DNA of 64,000 nt from Actinobacillus equuli (GCF_900636745.1 NZ_LR134310.1:434001-498000), one strand, 5' to 3'; shown: positions 39,190 through 49,765, numbered from the stretch's first letter. The notes: generated by a model from the letters alone, not told the origin. A program made the numbers and translations.

Positions 39190-40332
39190 ATGGCAAACAC
39201 AAAATTTATCGAACGCTACCGCAATTTAATTGCGCTGCCGACTATTTCCAGTTTAGAAGCGACGGAAGATCAATCCAATAAGCAACTTATCGAATTACTG
39301 GCGACATGGCTTGCCGATTTCGGCTTTAAAACCGAGATTATCCGAGTGGAAGGCAGTCGTGATAAGTATAATTTATTAGCTACTTACGGCGAGGGTGAAG
39401 GCGGTTTATTATTAGCCGGACATACCGACACCGTGCCGTTTGACGAAGGTAAATGGACTTTTAACCCGTTCGTATTAACCGAACAAGACGGCAAATTCTA
39501 CGGTTTAGGCACCGCGGATATGAAAGGCTTTTTTGCTTTTATTGTCGATGTGCTTAACCAAATTGATTTAAACAAATTAACCAAACCGTTACGTATTCTC
39601 GCTACAGCCGATGAAGAAACCACCATGCTTGGCGCGAGAACCTTCGCTCAACATACGCATATTCGCCCTGATTGTGCGATTATCGGCGAGCCGACTTCTT
39701 TAAAACCGATTCGTGCGCATAAAGGGCACGTTGGCGAAGCGGTCAGAATTACCGGCAAAAGCGGTCACTCAAGCGATCCGGATCGTGGCATTAATGCGAT
39801 TGAATTAATGCACCAAGCAACCGGCTATCTGATGAATATGCGTAATCAGTTACGTGAAAAATATCACAACGATCTGTTTAAAGTGCCGTATCCAACGATG
39901 AATTTTGGCAATATTCATGGCGGAGATGCGATTAACCGTATTTGTGCCTGTTGTGAATTGCAATTCGATATGCGCCCATTGCCAAATCTACCGGTTGAAG
40001 ATTTATATGCGATGGTCAATGAGAATTTAAAACCGATGTTGGAACAATACGGCGATCTGATTGAGATTCGTCACTTACATGACGGAATTCCCGGCTATGA
40101 GTGTGAACATTCCGCACAAGTGGTACAAGTGGTTGAAAAACTGTTAGGCGAAAAATGTGATGCGGTAAACTATTGTACCGAAGCGCCGTTTATCCAACAG
40201 CTTTGCCCTACACTGGTTTTAGGTCCGGGTTCCATTGAACAAGCTCACCAACCTGATGAATTTTTGGAAACGAAATTTATTGAACCGACCCGAGAATTAC
40301 TCAGCAAACTGATTCATCATTTCTGCTTATAA
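39190..40332 (+). CDS. argE: Acetylornithine deacetylase
   Basis: ArgE removes the acetyl group from N-acetylornithine to give ornithine in arginine synthesis. The 380 residues have the M20 metallopeptidase metal ligands in [33 protein letters not shown] and [11 protein letters not shown]. The C-terminal end has the further ligand His in [10 protein letters not shown]. It lies behind the antiporters and may share their message. Confidence 0.93.
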   Translation: MANTKFIERYRNLIALPTISSLEATEDQSNKQLIELLATWLADFGFKTEIIRVEGSRDKYNLLATYGEGEGGLLLAGHTDTVPFDEGKWTFNPFVLTEQDGKFYGLGTADMKGFFAFIVDVLNQIDLNKLTKPLRILATADEETTMLGARTFAQHTHIRPDCAIIGEPTSLKPIRAHKGHVGEAVRITGKSGHSSDPDRGINAIELMHQATGYLMNMRNQLREKYHNDLFKVPYPTMNFGNIHGGDAINRICACCELQFDMRPLPNLPVEDLYAMVNENLKPMLEQYGDLIEIRHLHDGIPGYECEHSAQVVQVVEKLLGEKCDAVNYCTEAPFIQQLCPTLVLGPGSIEQAHQPDEFLETKFIEPTRELLSKLIHHFCL

Positions 40333-40483
40333 AGCATAAAGAGAATGACCACTATCCAATTTGGTAAGCGGTCATTTTTGGTTAAAATTTTGCATATTTC
40401 TTCAAATATATCTATGCACTACCTATGCAGACATATCCATGCAAAATTCGGGCGCTTCCTTGCTCCTCTTCCAAGAATAGAGC

Positions 40484-40532
40484 AAACGGTTATTGTGTAG
40501 AGAGATAACTAAATAGCCGTTTGCTCACATTC
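40484..40532. terminator. Terminator between convergent argE and ompW
   Basis: GAGCAAACGG at 40490-40499 pairs with CCGTTTGCTC at 40517-40526. Outer AGAAT/ATTCT pairing extends the stem, and it is followed on the plus strand by CTTTTTGTT. Confidence 0.7.
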
Positions 40533-40538
40533 TTTTTG

Positions 40539-41192
40539 TTAGAAGTTGATTCCAAAACCTGCAAATAATACAACTGGATCAAGTTTTAATTTCACTTCGT
40601 GTTTTGCACCTAATGCATCAAATTTTGCAGTTGTTTTAATACGTGTGTACCATGCAGCGGCATTAAAAGAAAGTTTATCGGTTAATTTCACATCCACACC
40701 AAGGTTTGCAACCGGTGCAAATGAATGTTTTTTCACTTCTAAATTGGTTACCGCTGCGTGAGTTGATTTCGCATTAAAGAAACGTGTGTAATTTAAACCC
40801 GCACCAACATACGGACGTACTGTCGAATCCGCATTAAAGAAATAATATTGTGCATATAAGCTTGGCGGTAATTGTTTCACAATCGCTACACGACCTAAAC
40901 CAGATGCTGCGCCTAAAGCCGGTACATTTGCATTAATTTTATGTGAGAACGGTGTTGCACCTAATAACTCTACCGCAACATTATCGGTAAACATATAAGT
41001 TGCAGTTAAACCTAATTGTTGGTTATTTTTCACTTTTAAATCAACTTGAGTCGGCGTTTTAGTCGTTGATTCTGAATTTGCATTCACTCTTACCACACCG
41101 GCACGAACGACTACATCACCCGCTTGATGTGCCACTGCCGAACCTGCTAATAACGCCCCACTTAACATCACTGCCAACGCTACTTTTTTCAT
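40539..41192 (-). CDS. ompW: Outer-membrane porin OmpW
   Basis: OmpW is an eight-stranded outer-membrane barrel with a hydrophobic channel. The 217-residue precursor has a signal peptide ending AGSAVAHQ (about residue 21). Strand patterns include GLTATYMFTDNVAVELLGATPF and VRPYVGAGLNYTRFF, and it ends with the terminal aromatic GFGINF needed for outer-membrane insertion. An FNR-like box and a CRP site lie upstream, which fits the oxygen control known for ompW in E. coli. Confidence 0.92.
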   Translation of the reverse strand: MKKVALAVMLSGALLAGSAVAHQAGDVVVRAGVVRVNANSESTTKTPTQVDLKVKNNQQLGLTATYMFTDNVAVELLGATPFSHKINANVPALGAASGLGRVAIVKQLPPSLYAQYYFFNADSTVRPYVGAGLNYTRFFNAKSTHAAVTNLEVKKHSFAPVANLGVDVKLTDKLSFNAAAWYTRIKTTAKFDALGAKHEVKLKLDPVVLFAGFGINF

Positions 41193-41281
41193 TTTGACCT
41201 CTAATTTGTTGTGATTGAAAATAAAAAGGTAACCAATCTGTTACCTTGATAACATTTTAAGAACAGTTCTGATAAGTTTTA

Positions 41282-41295
41282 TTGACAAGAATCAA
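41282..41295. promoter_or_regulatory. FNR-like site upstream of ompW
   Basis: TTGAC-AAGA-ATCAA matches the FNR consensus TTGAT-N4-ATCAA with one mismatch. It lies 90 bp before the ompW start. Confidence 0.6.
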
Positions 41296-41340
41296 AAAAA
41301 ACACAAAGTAATACCTATAACTGGGTATTTATTCCTTTTT

Positions 41341-41356
41341 TGTGATCTTTTTCACA
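41341..41356. promoter_or_regulatory. CRP site between ompW and clpB
   Basis: TGTGA-TCTTTT-TCACA has both half sites exact. It lies 149 bp before ompW and just before the clpB heat-shock promoter. Confidence 0.75.
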
Positions 41357-41362
41357 TTTTCA

Positions 41363-41390
41363 CTTGAAATAAATTCGACTAGCTCCATTT
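41363..41390 (+). promoter_or_regulatory. Sigma-32 (heat-shock) promoter of clpB
   Basis: CTTGAAA at 41363-41369, a 13-base spacer, then CTCCATTT at 41383-41390, close to the RpoH consensus CTTGAAA and CCCCATNT. It lies about 65 bp before the clpB start. Confidence 0.8.
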
Positions 41391-41455
41391 ATTAAAGCGT
41401 TGAAGCAAGTATAAATCTTGCTCGATACAGATTAATGAAATTTAGGAGTAAAAAT

Positions 41456-44029
41456 ATGAATTTCGAAAAATTTACTACCAAACTGCAAGAAGCCCTTGCA
41501 GAAGCACAATCATTAGCCATTGGAAAAGACAATAACTATATTGAACCTGCCCATTTACTGTATGCGTTAGTAAAACAGCAAGACGGATCTATTGCTCCAC
41601 TATTTACCGCACTCAATGTACAACCACAACGCATATTGAGTGAATTGGAAGCGATTTTAAACCGCTTACCGACTGTATCCGGTGGCTCGACCCAACCGTC
41701 ACAACAACTGATTCGCCTGTTAAATCAATGTGATAAATTGGCACAACAATTCGGCGACAGCTTTATTTCCTCGGAATTATTCGTGCTTGCCGCACTGGAT
41801 GATAACGGCGATTTAGGTAAATTATTAAAACAATTTGGCTTAACTAAAGAGAAAGTACACAACGCAATCAGCCAAATTCGAGGAGGAGAAACAGTGAATA
41901 ATCAAAACGCAGAAGAAACCAGACAAGCACTACAAAAATATACTATCGATCTTACCGAGCGTGCCAAAGCCGGTAAATTAGATCCGGTTATCGGACGTGA
42001 TGAAGAAATCCGCCGTGCAGTACAAGTTCTACAACGCCGTACTAAAAATAACCCTGTATTAATCGGTGAACCCGGGGTGGGTAAAACTGCGATCGTAGAA
42101 GGCTTGGCACAGCGTATTGTTAATGGCGAAGTACCGGAAGGCTTAAAAAATAAACGTGTGCTTTCTCTTGATATGGGGGCATTAATTGCCGGTGCAAAAT
42201 ATCGTGGTGAATTTGAAGAACGTCTAAAAGCGGTACTCAATGAATTAGCCAAAGAAGAAGGTCAGGTTATCTTATTTATTGATGAAATTCACACAATGGT
42301 CGGTGCGGGTAAAACAGACGGTGCAATGGATGCCGGTAACTTACTCAAACCGTCTCTTGCTCGCGGCGAATTACATTGCGTTGGGGCAACTACGTTAGAC
42401 GAATACCGCCAATATATCGAAAAAGATGCGGCACTTGAGCGCCGTTTCCAAAAAGTATTAGTGGATGAACCGACTGTAGAAGACACGATTGCGATTTTAC
42501 GTGGCTTGAAAGAACGTTATGAAATCCACCATCACGTACAAATTACCGATCCGGCAATCGTGGCAGCGGCAACCCTTTCACATCGCTATATTTCTGATCG
42601 TCAGTTACCGGATAAAGCAATCGATTTAATTGATGAAGCGGCGTCCAGTTTACGTATGGAAATTGACTCTAAACCTGAGCCGTTAGATAAACTTGAACGC
42701 CGTATCATTCAGCTTAAATTGGAACGCCAAGCGTTACAAAAAGAGGAAGATGAAGCAAGCCGCCAACGTCTTGCAAAATTAGATGAAGAATTGACCGCTC
42801 GCGAACGTGAATATTCCGAATTGGAAGAAGTTTGGAAAGCGGAAAAATCTGCTCTTCTCGGCACGCAACATATCAAAACCGAGTTAGAAAATGCCCGTAT
42901 TGAAATGGATCAGGCTCGCCGTGAAAGTAACTTCGAGAAAATGTCCGAATTGCAATACGGCAAAATCCCGGCATTGGAAAAACAACTTGCAGAAGTGGTA
43001 AAACGTGAGGAAGAAGGCGGTGAAAATCAGCTACTTCGTACCAAAGTAACCGATGAAGAAATTGCAGAAGTACTTTCTAAAGCGACCGGTATTCCGGTTT
43101 CCAAAATGATGGAAGGTGAGAAAGAAAAACTGTTACGTATGGAAGAAGTGTTACACAGCCGTGTCATCGGGCAAAATGAAGCGGTTGAAGCGGTAGCAAA
43201 TGCAATTCGCCGTAGCCGTGCCGGATTATCTGATCCGAATCGTCCGATTGGTTCATTCTTATTCCTTGGCCCGACTGGGGTCGGTAAAACCGAACTTTGC
43301 AAAACCTTGGCGAATTTCCTCTTCGATGATCCTGATGCGATGGTACGTATCGATATGTCGGAATTTATGGAAAAACATAGCGTTTCTCGTTTAGTCGGCG
43401 CACCTCCGGGCTATGTCGGTTACGAAGAAGGCGGTTACTTAACCGAAGCGGTTCGACGCCGTCCATATTCGGTGGTGTTACTCGATGAAGTGGAAAAAGC
43501 ACACCCTGATGTGTTTAATATCTTGCTTCAAGTGTTGGATGACGGTCGTTTAACCGATGGTCAAGGTCGTACCGTGGATTTCCGCAATACGGTAGTGATT
43601 ATGACCTCGAACTTAGGTTCGCATTTAATCCAAGAAAATCCGGAATTAGATTATGTAGGAATGAAAGAAGTGGTAATGTCAGTGGTAGGACAACATTTCC
43701 GTCCTGAATTTATCAACCGTATTGATGAAACCGTGGTATTCCACCCACTTGGTCAAGAACATATTCGTGCGATTGCTCGTATTCAATTACAACGTTTAAT
43801 TGCTCGTCTTGCGGAACGTGGCTACGAAGTAACGGTTACGGATGCGGCATTAGACCATATCGGCAAAGCGGGCTTTGACCCGTTATTCGGTGCAAGACCG
43901 CTCAAACGTGCAATTCAGCAAGAACTTGAAAATCCACTTGCACAACAGATCTTAAGTGGAAAATTATTACCGAACAGCCCTGTTGTTGTGGACTATCAAA
44001 ATGATCAATTAAGCATTAGCAACAGCTAA
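41456..44029 (+). CDS. clpB: Protein disaggregase ClpB
   Basis: ClpB is a hexameric Hsp100 that pulls proteins out of aggregates together with DnaK. The 857 residues show the Clp N-domain (1-about 145), first AAA+ domain with GEPGVGKTA and [13 protein letters not shown], the coiled-coil middle domain (about 400-525), and second AAA+ domain with GPTGVGKTE and [12 protein letters not shown]. The ATG at 41456 follows TTTAGGAGT, and a longer frame of seven codons is less likely. Confidence 0.97.
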   Translation: MNFEKFTTKLQEALAEAQSLAIGKDNNYIEPAHLLYALVKQQDGSIAPLFTALNVQPQRILSELEAILNRLPTVSGGSTQPSQQLIRLLNQCDKLAQQFGDSFISSELFVLAALDDNGDLGKLLKQFGLTKEKVHNAISQIRGGETVNNQNAEETRQALQKYTIDLTERAKAGKLDPVIGRDEEIRRAVQVLQRRTKNNPVLIGEPGVGKTAIVEGLAQRIVNGEVPEGLKNKRVLSLDMGALIAGAKYRGEFEERLKAVLNELAKEEGQVILFIDEIHTMVGAGKTDGAMDAGNLLKPSLARGELHCVGATTLDEYRQYIEKDAALERRFQKVLVDEPTVEDTIAILRGLKERYEIHHHVQITDPAIVAAATLSHRYISDRQLPDKAIDLIDEAASSLRMEIDSKPEPLDKLERRIIQLKLERQALQKEEDEASRQRLAKLDEELTAREREYSELEEVWKAEKSALLGTQHIKTELENARIEMDQARRESNFEKMSELQYGKIPALEKQLAEVVKREEEGGENQLLRTKVTDEEIAEVLSKATGIPVSKMMEGEKEKLLRMEEVLHSRVIGQNEAVEAVANAIRRSRAGLSDPNRPIGSFLFLGPTGVGKTELCKTLANFLFDDPDAMVRIDMSEFMEKHSVSRLVGAPPGYVGYEEGGYLTEAVRRRPYSVVLLDEVEKAHPDVFNILLQVLDDGRLTDGQGRTVDFRNTVVIMTSNLGSHLIQENPELDYVGMKEVVMSVVGQHFRPEFINRIDETVVFHPLGQEHIRAIARIQLQRLIARLAERGYEVTVTDAALDHIGKAGFDPLFGARPLKRAIQQELENPLAQQILSGKLLPNSPVVVDYQNDQLSISNS

Positions 44030-44040
44030 TCCTTTTATAA

Positions 44041-44086
44041 ACAAGCGGTCGAATTTGCAGAAAATTTTGCAAATTCGACCGCTTGT
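44041..44086. terminator. Inverted uptake-signal pair between clpB and aspA
   Basis: ACAAGCGGTCGAATTTGC at 44041-44058 pairs perfectly with GCAAATTCGACCGCTTGT at 44069-44086. Convergent genes end on both sides. Confidence 0.85.
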
Positions 44087-44109
44087 CAGTTTATAAAACT
44101 AAGCTAAAA

Positions 44110-45537
44110 CTACTCTTCTTCAGTAAATTTCGCCGCTTTATAAGTCGGGTTCATTAAGTTTTCAACTGAAAGAATATCGTCTAATTGCGCTTCAGTGAGT
44201 AAACCACGCTCTAATACCACTTCACGTACGCCTCTGCCGGTTGTCGCACAGATTTTACCAACAATATCACCGTTATGGTGACCGATAAATGGATTGAGGT
44301 AAGTGACGATACCGATTGAGTTAAACACGAAATTTTCACAGATTTCTTTATTTACCGTGATGCCGTCAATACATTTATCGCGTAAATTCACACAAGCGTT
44401 GGCAAGAATCTCGATAGATTCAAACATGGCTTGACCGATTACCGGTTCCATTACGTTTAATTGTAACTGACCAGCTTCTGCCGCAAAGGTGATTGTTGTA
44501 TCGTTACCAATCACTTTAAAGCACACTTGGTTAACAACTTCCGGCACAACCGGGTTTACTTTCGCCGGCATAATTGAAGAACCTGCTTGTAATTCCGGTA
44601 AATTGATTTCATTTAAACCGGCACGTGGACCTGACGAAAGTAAACGTAAGTCGTTACATACTTTTGAAAGTTTCACTGCAGTACGTTTTAATGCACCATG
44701 AACCATCACATAAGCACCACAGTCTGAAGTCGCTTCAATTAAGTTTTCTGATAAAACACAAGGTAAACCGGTTACTTCCGATAAATGTTTAACCACTAAC
44801 TCTGAATAACCTTCCGGTGTATTTAAACCGGTACCGATTGCTGTAGCGCCTAAATTCACTTCTAACAATAATTTAGCGGTACGTTTTAAATTACGTACTT
44901 CTTCTTCCAATAATACTGCAAAGGCTTTAAATTCTTGCCCTACAGTCATTGGTACCGCGTCTTGCAACTGAGTACGTCCCATTTTTAACACATCTTTAAA
45001 TTCTTCCGCTTTCGCTTCGAAACCTTTTTGTAGGTAACGTACTTTTTTGATCAAATGCAAAATGCTGTTATATACCGCAATACGGAAACCGGTCGGATAC
45101 GCATCATTGGTTGATTGGCTCGCATTCACGTGATCCATTGGGTTAATCACGTTATAGTCACCTTTTTGATGACCGAGTAACTCAAGTGCTAAGTTCGCCA
45201 CCACTTCATTGGTATTCATATTTACCGATGTACCTGCTCCGCCTTGATAGACATCAGAAGGGAACTGATCCATACAGCGGCCTTTTACTAAGATCTCATC
45301 ACAAGCTTCTACAATTGCTCTCGCGACTTTTTTCGGAATAGCTCCAAGCTCACCATTTGCTAATGCGGTTGCTTTTTTTACCATCACCATACCGCGCACA
45401 AATTCCGGTACATCTGAAATGGTATTTTTTGAAATATTAAAATTCTCAACCGCTCTTAGTGTGTGGATTCCCCAATAAGCATCGGCAGGAACTTCTCTTT
45501 CACCTAATAAATCCACTTCAACACGTACGTTATTCAT
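44110..45537 (-). CDS. aspA: Aspartate ammonia-lyase
   Basis: AspA converts aspartate to fumarate and ammonia and feeds fumarate respiration under anaerobiosis. The 475 residues have the fumarase/aspartase signature [12 protein letters not shown], the substrate-binding [16 protein letters not shown] and [16 protein letters not shown] perfect CRP site lies upstream. Confidence 0.96.
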   Translation of the reverse strand: MNNVRVEVDLLGEREVPADAYWGIHTLRAVENFNISKNTISDVPEFVRGMVMVKKATALANGELGAIPKKVARAIVEACDEILVKGRCMDQFPSDVYQGGAGTSVNMNTNEVVANLALELLGHQKGDYNVINPMDHVNASQSTNDAYPTGFRIAVYNSILHLIKKVRYLQKGFEAKAEEFKDVLKMGRTQLQDAVPMTVGQEFKAFAVLLEEEVRNLKRTAKLLLEVNLGATAIGTGLNTPEGYSELVVKHLSEVTGLPCVLSENLIEATSDCGAYVMVHGALKRTAVKLSKVCNDLRLLSSGPRAGLNEINLPELQAGSSIMPAKVNPVVPEVVNQVCFKVIGNDTTITFAAEAGQLQLNVMEPVIGQAMFESIEILANACVNLRDKCIDGITVNKEICENFVFNSIGIVTYLNPFIGHHNGDIVGKICATTGRGVREVVLERGLLTEAQLDDILSVENLMNPTYKAAKFTEEE

Positions 45538-45613
45538 ATACTCACCTCAAAAAAATAAAAAAGAATAGGTATTAAATCTGGTAGAGATCATAACGATTTA
45601 GCATAAAAAGAAA

Positions 45614-45629
45614 TGTGATCTAAGTCACA
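45614..45629. promoter_or_regulatory. CRP site upstream of aspA
   Basis: TGTGA-TCTAAG-TCACA has both half sites exact. It lies 77 bp before the aspA start, on the promoter side. Confidence 0.8.
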
Positions 45630-45679
45630 TTTCACCTAATAGAGTGTAGGATATAAATTAAGGATTCGGATTAGAAATT

Positions 45680-45961
45680 CTAATGATTAAAAATGAGGAA
45701 GTAGTAACATGCCGGTAACACAATCAGCCAAAACAAAGTGGAAACAATCACCGCCGCATGAAACTGCCAATGTTTAGTTTTATGGCGAATATATTTCATT
45801 GCGAGAAAAGTCCCGATAAATCCTCCGGAGAAACAGAGGAAAAATAAATTGGACTCGGGAATACGCCACGCGTTGTTAACCGATTTTTGCTTATCGGCAT
45901 ACATCAGATAAAAGCTGAGTAAATTAATAACGAGAAAATAAATTGAGAGAAAGATAAACAT
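45680..45961 (-). CDS. DUF1294 membrane protein
   Basis: The 93-residue protein has three hydrophobic segments and the DUF1294 pattern: YLMYADKQKSVNNAWRIPES, then LFFLCFSGGFIGTFLAMKYIRHKTKHWQF. The family is widespread but without an established role; in other proteins the domain follows a cold-shock domain, which is absent here. Confidence 0.8.
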   Translation of the reverse strand: MFIFLSIYFLVINLLSFYLMYADKQKSVNNAWRIPESNLFFLCFSGGFIGTFLAMKYIRHKTKHWQFHAAVIVSTLFWLIVLPACYYFLIFNH

Positions 45962-45982
45962 TGTAAAAATTTCCGAAAAAAA

Positions 45983-46009
45983 ACCGCTTGTAGTATAGCT
46001 ACAAGCGGT
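45983..46009. terminator. Inverted uptake-signal pair behind purM
   Basis: ACCGCTTGTAG and CTACAAGCGGT form a perfect 11-bp stem around a five-base loop, between purM and the DUF1294 gene. Confidence 0.8.
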
Positions 46010-46033
46010 CCGATTTTTTAGTTTTTTTGCAAA

Positions 46034-47071
46034 TTAGATGATTTCAACTTGTTCTGAACTATCACCTAAGTTTTCAATTTTACCGATTACCCAAGCGTTT
46101 TCACCCGCTTGTTTTAATACGGCTAATGCAGTTTCAACATCTTTTTCCGGTAATGCAATTACCATACCTACACCACAGTTAAAGGTACGATACATTTCAT
46201 AACGACTGATATTACCTTTTTCTTGTAACCATTTGAATGCTGCCGGCCATTCCCATGATTTTTCATCGATCACTGCTTTTACTGTTGCCGGTAACACGCG
46301 AGGAATATTTTCCCAGAAGCCGCCGCCGGTTAAGTGCGCGATTGCATGAACATCCGCTTGTTTGATCAGTTGAAGTACTGATTTCACATAGATTTTGGTT
46401 GGTGCTAATAAATGCTCGCTTAACGGTTTACCTTCTAATGTATCGGTAGCCGGATTTGCACCGCTGACTTCAATCACTTTACGAATTAATGAGTAACCGT
46501 TTGAATGTGGGCCGCTTGAAGCTAATGCAATTAACGCATCGCCAGCTTTTACGGTCGAACCGTCAATAATTTCAGATTTTTCTACAACACCGACACAGAA
46601 ACCGGCTAGGTCGTAATCACCTGCGTGGTACATACCTGGCATTTCTGCGGTTTCACCACCAACTAATGCACAGCCTGAGATTTCACAACCGTCTGCAATA
46701 CCTTTAATCACATCCGCTGCAACATCAACTTCTAATTTGCCGGTTGCATAATAATCTAAGAAGAATAAAGGTTCCGCACCTTGTACGACTAAGTCATTCA
46801 CACACATTGCCACTAAGTCTTGACCAATGGTATCGTGTTTATTCAAATCAATCGCTAAACGTAACTTAGTCCCTACACCATCAGTACCTGATACTAAAAT
46901 TGGTTCTTTATATTTAGTCGGTAATGCACATAATGCACCGAAACCGCCTAAACCGCCCATCACTTCCGGGCGGCGAGTACGTTTTACATCCGCTTTGATG
47001 CGTTCAACCAATTCATTGCCTGCGTGAATATCAACGCCTGCGTCTTTATAGCTAAGTTGTGTGTTGCTCAC
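46034..47071 (-). CDS. purM: Phosphoribosylformylglycinamidine cyclo-ligase
   Basis: PurM makes aminoimidazole ribonucleotide, the fifth step of purine synthesis. A GTG start at 47071 is chosen: GAGG lies seven bases before it and it gives the family start [19 protein letters not shown], 345 residues. An earlier ATG at 47122 would add 17 residues and lies inside the PurR operator. Motifs include [29 protein letters not shown] and [13 protein letters not shown]. No purN is adjacent downstream. Confidence 0.95.
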   Translation of the reverse strand: MSNTQLSYKDAGVDIHAGNELVERIKADVKRTRRPEVMGGLGGFGALCALPTKYKEPILVSGTDGVGTKLRLAIDLNKHDTIGQDLVAMCVNDLVVQGAEPLFFLDYYATGKLEVDVAADVIKGIADGCEISGCALVGGETAEMPGMYHAGDYDLAGFCVGVVEKSEIIDGSTVKAGDALIALASSGPHSNGYSLIRKVIEVSGANPATDTLEGKPLSEHLLAPTKIYVKSVLQLIKQADVHAIAHLTGGGFWENIPRVLPATVKAVIDEKSWEWPAAFKWLQEKGNISRYEMYRTFNCGVGMVIALPEKDVETALAVLKQAGENAWVIGKIENLGDSSEQVEII

Positions 47072-47116
47072 GATTAACCTCAACAGAAAATAAAAAATTC
47101 GCTTCATTATAGCACA

Positions 47117-47132
47117 AAGCAAACGTTTGCGT
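47117..47132. promoter_or_regulatory. PurR operator of purM
   Basis: AAGCAAACGTTTGCGT matches the PurR consensus ACGCAAACGTTTGCGT at 15 of 16 bases. It lies 46 bp before the purM start. Confidence 0.8.
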
Positions 47133-47371
47133 TAATCAATTAGCATAAAACTTATATCAATAAGACAAACTTTAACCGCTTTTACTTCAATCGTCGCATA
47201 ATCTTTATTCTACTTCTTCCTTTCCTAAAGCTTGAAACCATATATGACAAAGTGTTTTTTCTTTAATCAATAGACGATAAAAAAACGCAATATTCTAATA
47301 TAATTAGTTAGAAGAATTATTTTAAATTGTTATTGTCAGAACATACACCCTTAATTGATTAGCAAACATAT
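47133..47371. other. AT-rich leader of the dspB gene
   Basis: No gene is seen. A TATAAT hexamer at 47299-47304 could be the dspB -10, but no clear -35 was found. The strand asymmetry and high AT content resemble the dspB gene itself. Confidence 0.5.
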
Positions 47372-48508
47372 ATGAAAAAAATAGTCTCATTATTCACTTT
47401 AATTGTTATCGGATTACTTTCTTCCTGCTCTTCACAAACAGTTAATGCAATGAATCATTCACAAATAAAAGAAGCGGGACTAACGCTTGATATTGCTCGC
47501 CGTTTTTATCCGGTTGAAACTATAAAACAATTTATCGATACAATTCATCATGCAGGAGGTACGTTCTTACACTTACACTTTTCTGATCATGAAAATTATG
47601 CATTAGAAAGTAGTTATTTAGATCAATCGGAAGAAAATGCGATAGTTAAAGACGGCACTTATTATAATCCAAAAACTAATAAACCTTTTTTAACCTATAA
47701 ACAAATTGACGATATTATTTATTATGCAAAAAGTAAAAATATTGAATTAGTGCCCGAAGTCGATACGCCGAATCATATGACAGCAATCTTCAATTTGCTT
47801 GAAATCAAGCATGGAGAGGCTTATGTTAAAAATTTAAAATCCAAAATGAATGATGAAGAAATTGATATTACTAACCCTGAATCAATTGAAGTAATTAAAA
47901 CATTAATTGCCGAAGTAATTTATATTTTTGGGCATGCGAGCGAACATTTTCATATTGGTGGCGATGAATTCGGCTATAGTGTAGAAACTAATCACGAATT
48001 TATTAGCTATGTAAATACGCTTAATCAGTTTATTAACGAGAAAGGCAAAATTACTCGTATTTGGAATGACGGTTTAATTAAAAATAATTTAAATCAATTA
48101 AATAAAAATGTGGAAATCACTTATTGGAGTTATGACGGTGATGCTCAAAAAAGCCAAGATATTGCGGAACGTCGTAAAATTCGTGCCGACTTGCCGGAAT
48201 TACTCGAAAACGGCTTTAAAGTATTAAATTATAATTCTTATTACCTTTATTTTGTACCAAAAGGAAATGCTAATATTACACATGATAGTAAATATGCAAC
48301 CGAAGATGTACTAAATAATTGGAAGCTCGGTTTATGGGATGGAAAAAATAAAGAAAATGAGGTTAAAAACACAAAAAATATTATCGGTTCTTCCCTTTCT
48401 ATTTGGGGAGAACGTTCCGGCTCATTAAGTAGTGAAGTGATCGAAGAATCAACCCAAGATCTATTAAAAGCAGTGATTCAAAAAACCAATGACCCGAAAT
48501 CGCATTAG
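47372..48508 (+). CDS. dspB: Dispersin B-like beta-N-acetylhexosaminidase (GH20)
   Basis: Dispersin B cuts poly-beta-1,6-N-acetylglucosamine and releases cells from biofilm. The 378 residues have a signal peptide and a possible lipobox LSSC (Cys19). The GH20 barrel contains FLHLHFSDHENYALES, LVPEVDTPNHM and the catalytic pair Asp198-Glu199 in HIGGDEFGYS. The blocks ITYWSYDGD, NYNSYYLYFVPK and SLSIWGE follow. Length and motifs match DspB of Aggregatibacter. The gene is more AT-rich than its neighbours, which suggests transfer. Confidence 0.93.
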   Translation: MKKIVSLFTLIVIGLLSSCSSQTVNAMNHSQIKEAGLTLDIARRFYPVETIKQFIDTIHHAGGTFLHLHFSDHENYALESSYLDQSEENAIVKDGTYYNPKTNKPFLTYKQIDDIIYYAKSKNIELVPEVDTPNHMTAIFNLLEIKHGEAYVKNLKSKMNDEEIDITNPESIEVIKTLIAEVIYIFGHASEHFHIGGDEFGYSVETNHEFISYVNTLNQFINEKGKITRIWNDGLIKNNLNQLNKNVEITYWSYDGDAQKSQDIAERRKIRADLPELLENGFKVLNYNSYYLYFVPKGNANITHDSKYATEDVLNNWKLGLWDGKNKENEVKNTKNIIGSSLSIWGERSGSLSSEVIEESTQDLLKAVIQKTNDPKSH

Positions 48509-48543
48509 AAAACGATTGAAAATTCTGCTATTATAGCTTCTCG

Positions 48544-48588
48544 ACAAGCGGTCTCTTTTTGCAAAAAACTTGCAAATTCAGACCGCTT
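48544..48588. terminator. Inverted uptake-signal pair behind dspB
   Basis: ACAAGCGGTCT at 48544-48554 faces AGACCGCTT at 48580-48588, with TTTTTGCAAAAA in between. It separates dspB from the queC riboswitch. Confidence 0.7.
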
Positions 48589-48596
48589 ATTCTTTC

Positions 48597-48651
48597 TCGT
48601 GGTTCGAAAACCTCCCACGCCAAAGACACTCTTTGAAATCAAAACTAAGGA
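48597..48651 (+). promoter_or_regulatory. preQ1-I riboswitch before queCDE
   Basis: CGTGG at 48598-48602 pairs with CCACG at 48615-48619. The loop TTCGAAAACCTC contains CCT, which can pair with AGG of the queC Shine-Dalgarno (48648-48650) to close a pseudoknot. The tail AAAACTAAGGA matches preQ1-I. An extra hairpin (CAAAG 48621-48625 with CTTTG 48631-48635) sits in the A-rich linker. preQ1 binding would hide the ribosome site. Confidence 0.8.
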
Positions 48652-48657
48652 TACAAA

Positions 48658-49326
48658 ATGAACTCAACTCCAAAAGCCGTCGTGATTTTTTCCGGCGGGC
48701 AAGACTCTACCACTTGCCTTTTTCAAGCCATTCAAGAATTTGGCGTGGAAAATGTCGAAGTTGTTACCTTTCAATATGGTCAGCGCCATGCGATTGAGCT
48801 GGAAAAAGCCGCATGGATAGCCAAAGATCTCGGCGTTAAACAAACACTGATTGATACTTCCGTCATCAAAGCCATCACATCCAACGCGATGATGGAAGAA
48901 CGCGAAATTAAACAAGAAGGTAATACGCCGAATACCTTTGTTGATGGTCGTAACGCACTGTTTTTACTTTACACCGCTATTTACGCTAAAGGACAAGGTA
49001 TCCAAACTATTTTCACCGGTGTATGCGAAACCGATTTTAGCGGCTATCCGGACTGCCGAGATGTGTTCGTGAAATCAATGAATGTGACTTTAAATCTAGC
49101 AATGGATTACAACTTCAACATTCGAACACCATTGATGTACCTTACTAAAAAACAGACATGGGAATTAGCTGATAAACTCGGTGCATTCGACTATATCAGG
49201 CAACATACCCATACTTGCTATTTAGGTGTAGAAGGTGGTTGTCACACTTGCCCGAGTTGCGTATTGCGCGAAAAAGGGCTTAATGAGTACTTATCAGAAA
49301 AAACAAGCGGTCAAAAAAATGTTTAA
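48658..49326 (+). CDS. queC: 7-cyano-7-deazaguanine synthase
   Basis: QueC makes preQ0 from carboxy-deazaguanine using ATP and ammonia, on the way to queuosine. The 222 residues have the PP-loop [10 protein letters not shown] and the zinc-binding cysteines in [20 protein letters not shown] complete uptake signal (ACAAGCGGTC, 49303-49312) encodes part of the last residues TSGQKN. The gene is first in queC-queD-queE. Confidence 0.96.
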   Translation: MNSTPKAVVIFSGGQDSTTCLFQAIQEFGVENVEVVTFQYGQRHAIELEKAAWIAKDLGVKQTLIDTSVIKAITSNAMMEEREIKQEGNTPNTFVDGRNALFLLYTAIYAKGQGIQTIFTGVCETDFSGYPDCRDVFVKSMNVTLNLAMDYNFNIRTPLMYLTKKQTWELADKLGAFDYIRQHTHTCYLGVEGGCHTCPSCVLREKGLNEYLSEKTSGQKNV

Positions 49327-49741
49327 AATTGCAAAAGAATTTAGTTTCGATATGGCGCATATGCTCGATGGGCACGACGGCAAATGCCAAAACTTACACG
49401 GACATACTTATAAACTTCAGGTGGAAGTTAGCGGCGACTTAGTTGCTGAAGGAGCGAAACGAGGCATGGTGATGGATTATTCCGATTTAAAATCGGTGGT
49501 AAAACGTGAAATCTTAGACCCGATGGATCACGCCTATATCTACGATTTAAATAGCGACAGAGAAAGCCAAGTTGCCAAACTGTTAATCGATTTAAACTCT
49601 AAAGTTTACGGTATTCCAAGCCGCACGACAGCGGAAGAAATGGCGAAATATATGTTTGAAAAGCTGGAAAAAGTCGGTTTACCGGTCCGCTTAATTCGCC
49701 TTTGGGAAACGCCAACGTCATATTGTGAATATTCACGATAA
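49319..49741 (+). CDS. queD: 6-carboxytetrahydropterin synthase
   Basis: QueD makes 6-carboxytetrahydropterin from dihydroneopterin triphosphate. The 140 residues carry the zinc His ligands in FDMAHML and NLHGHTY, the catalytic Cys in GKCQNLHG, and the end [14 protein letters not shown]. The ATG at 49319 is chosen by family length; it overlaps queC by eight bases. Upstream frames extend into queC. The queC uptake signal lies where its ribosome site would be. Confidence 0.94.
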   Translation: MFKIAKEFSFDMAHMLDGHDGKCQNLHGHTYKLQVEVSGDLVAEGAKRGMVMDYSDLKSVVKREILDPMDHAYIYDLNSDRESQVAKLLIDLNSKVYGIPSRTTAEEMAKYMFEKLEKVGLPVRLIRLWETPTSYCEYSR

Positions 49742-49765
49742 TTGCAGGAAAAAACACGATTTATC

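Noticed and set aside
40411-40443. Three ATGCA repeats between argE and ompW as an iteron-like or regulator array
   Set aside because: The spacing is uneven (11 and 14 bp) and the repeated unit is only five to six bases, so chance is likely.
48570-48797. A 75-residue frame covering the riboswitch and the 5' end of queC
   Set aside because: It crosses the riboswitch and lies out of frame with queC; the sequence is explained by those two elements.
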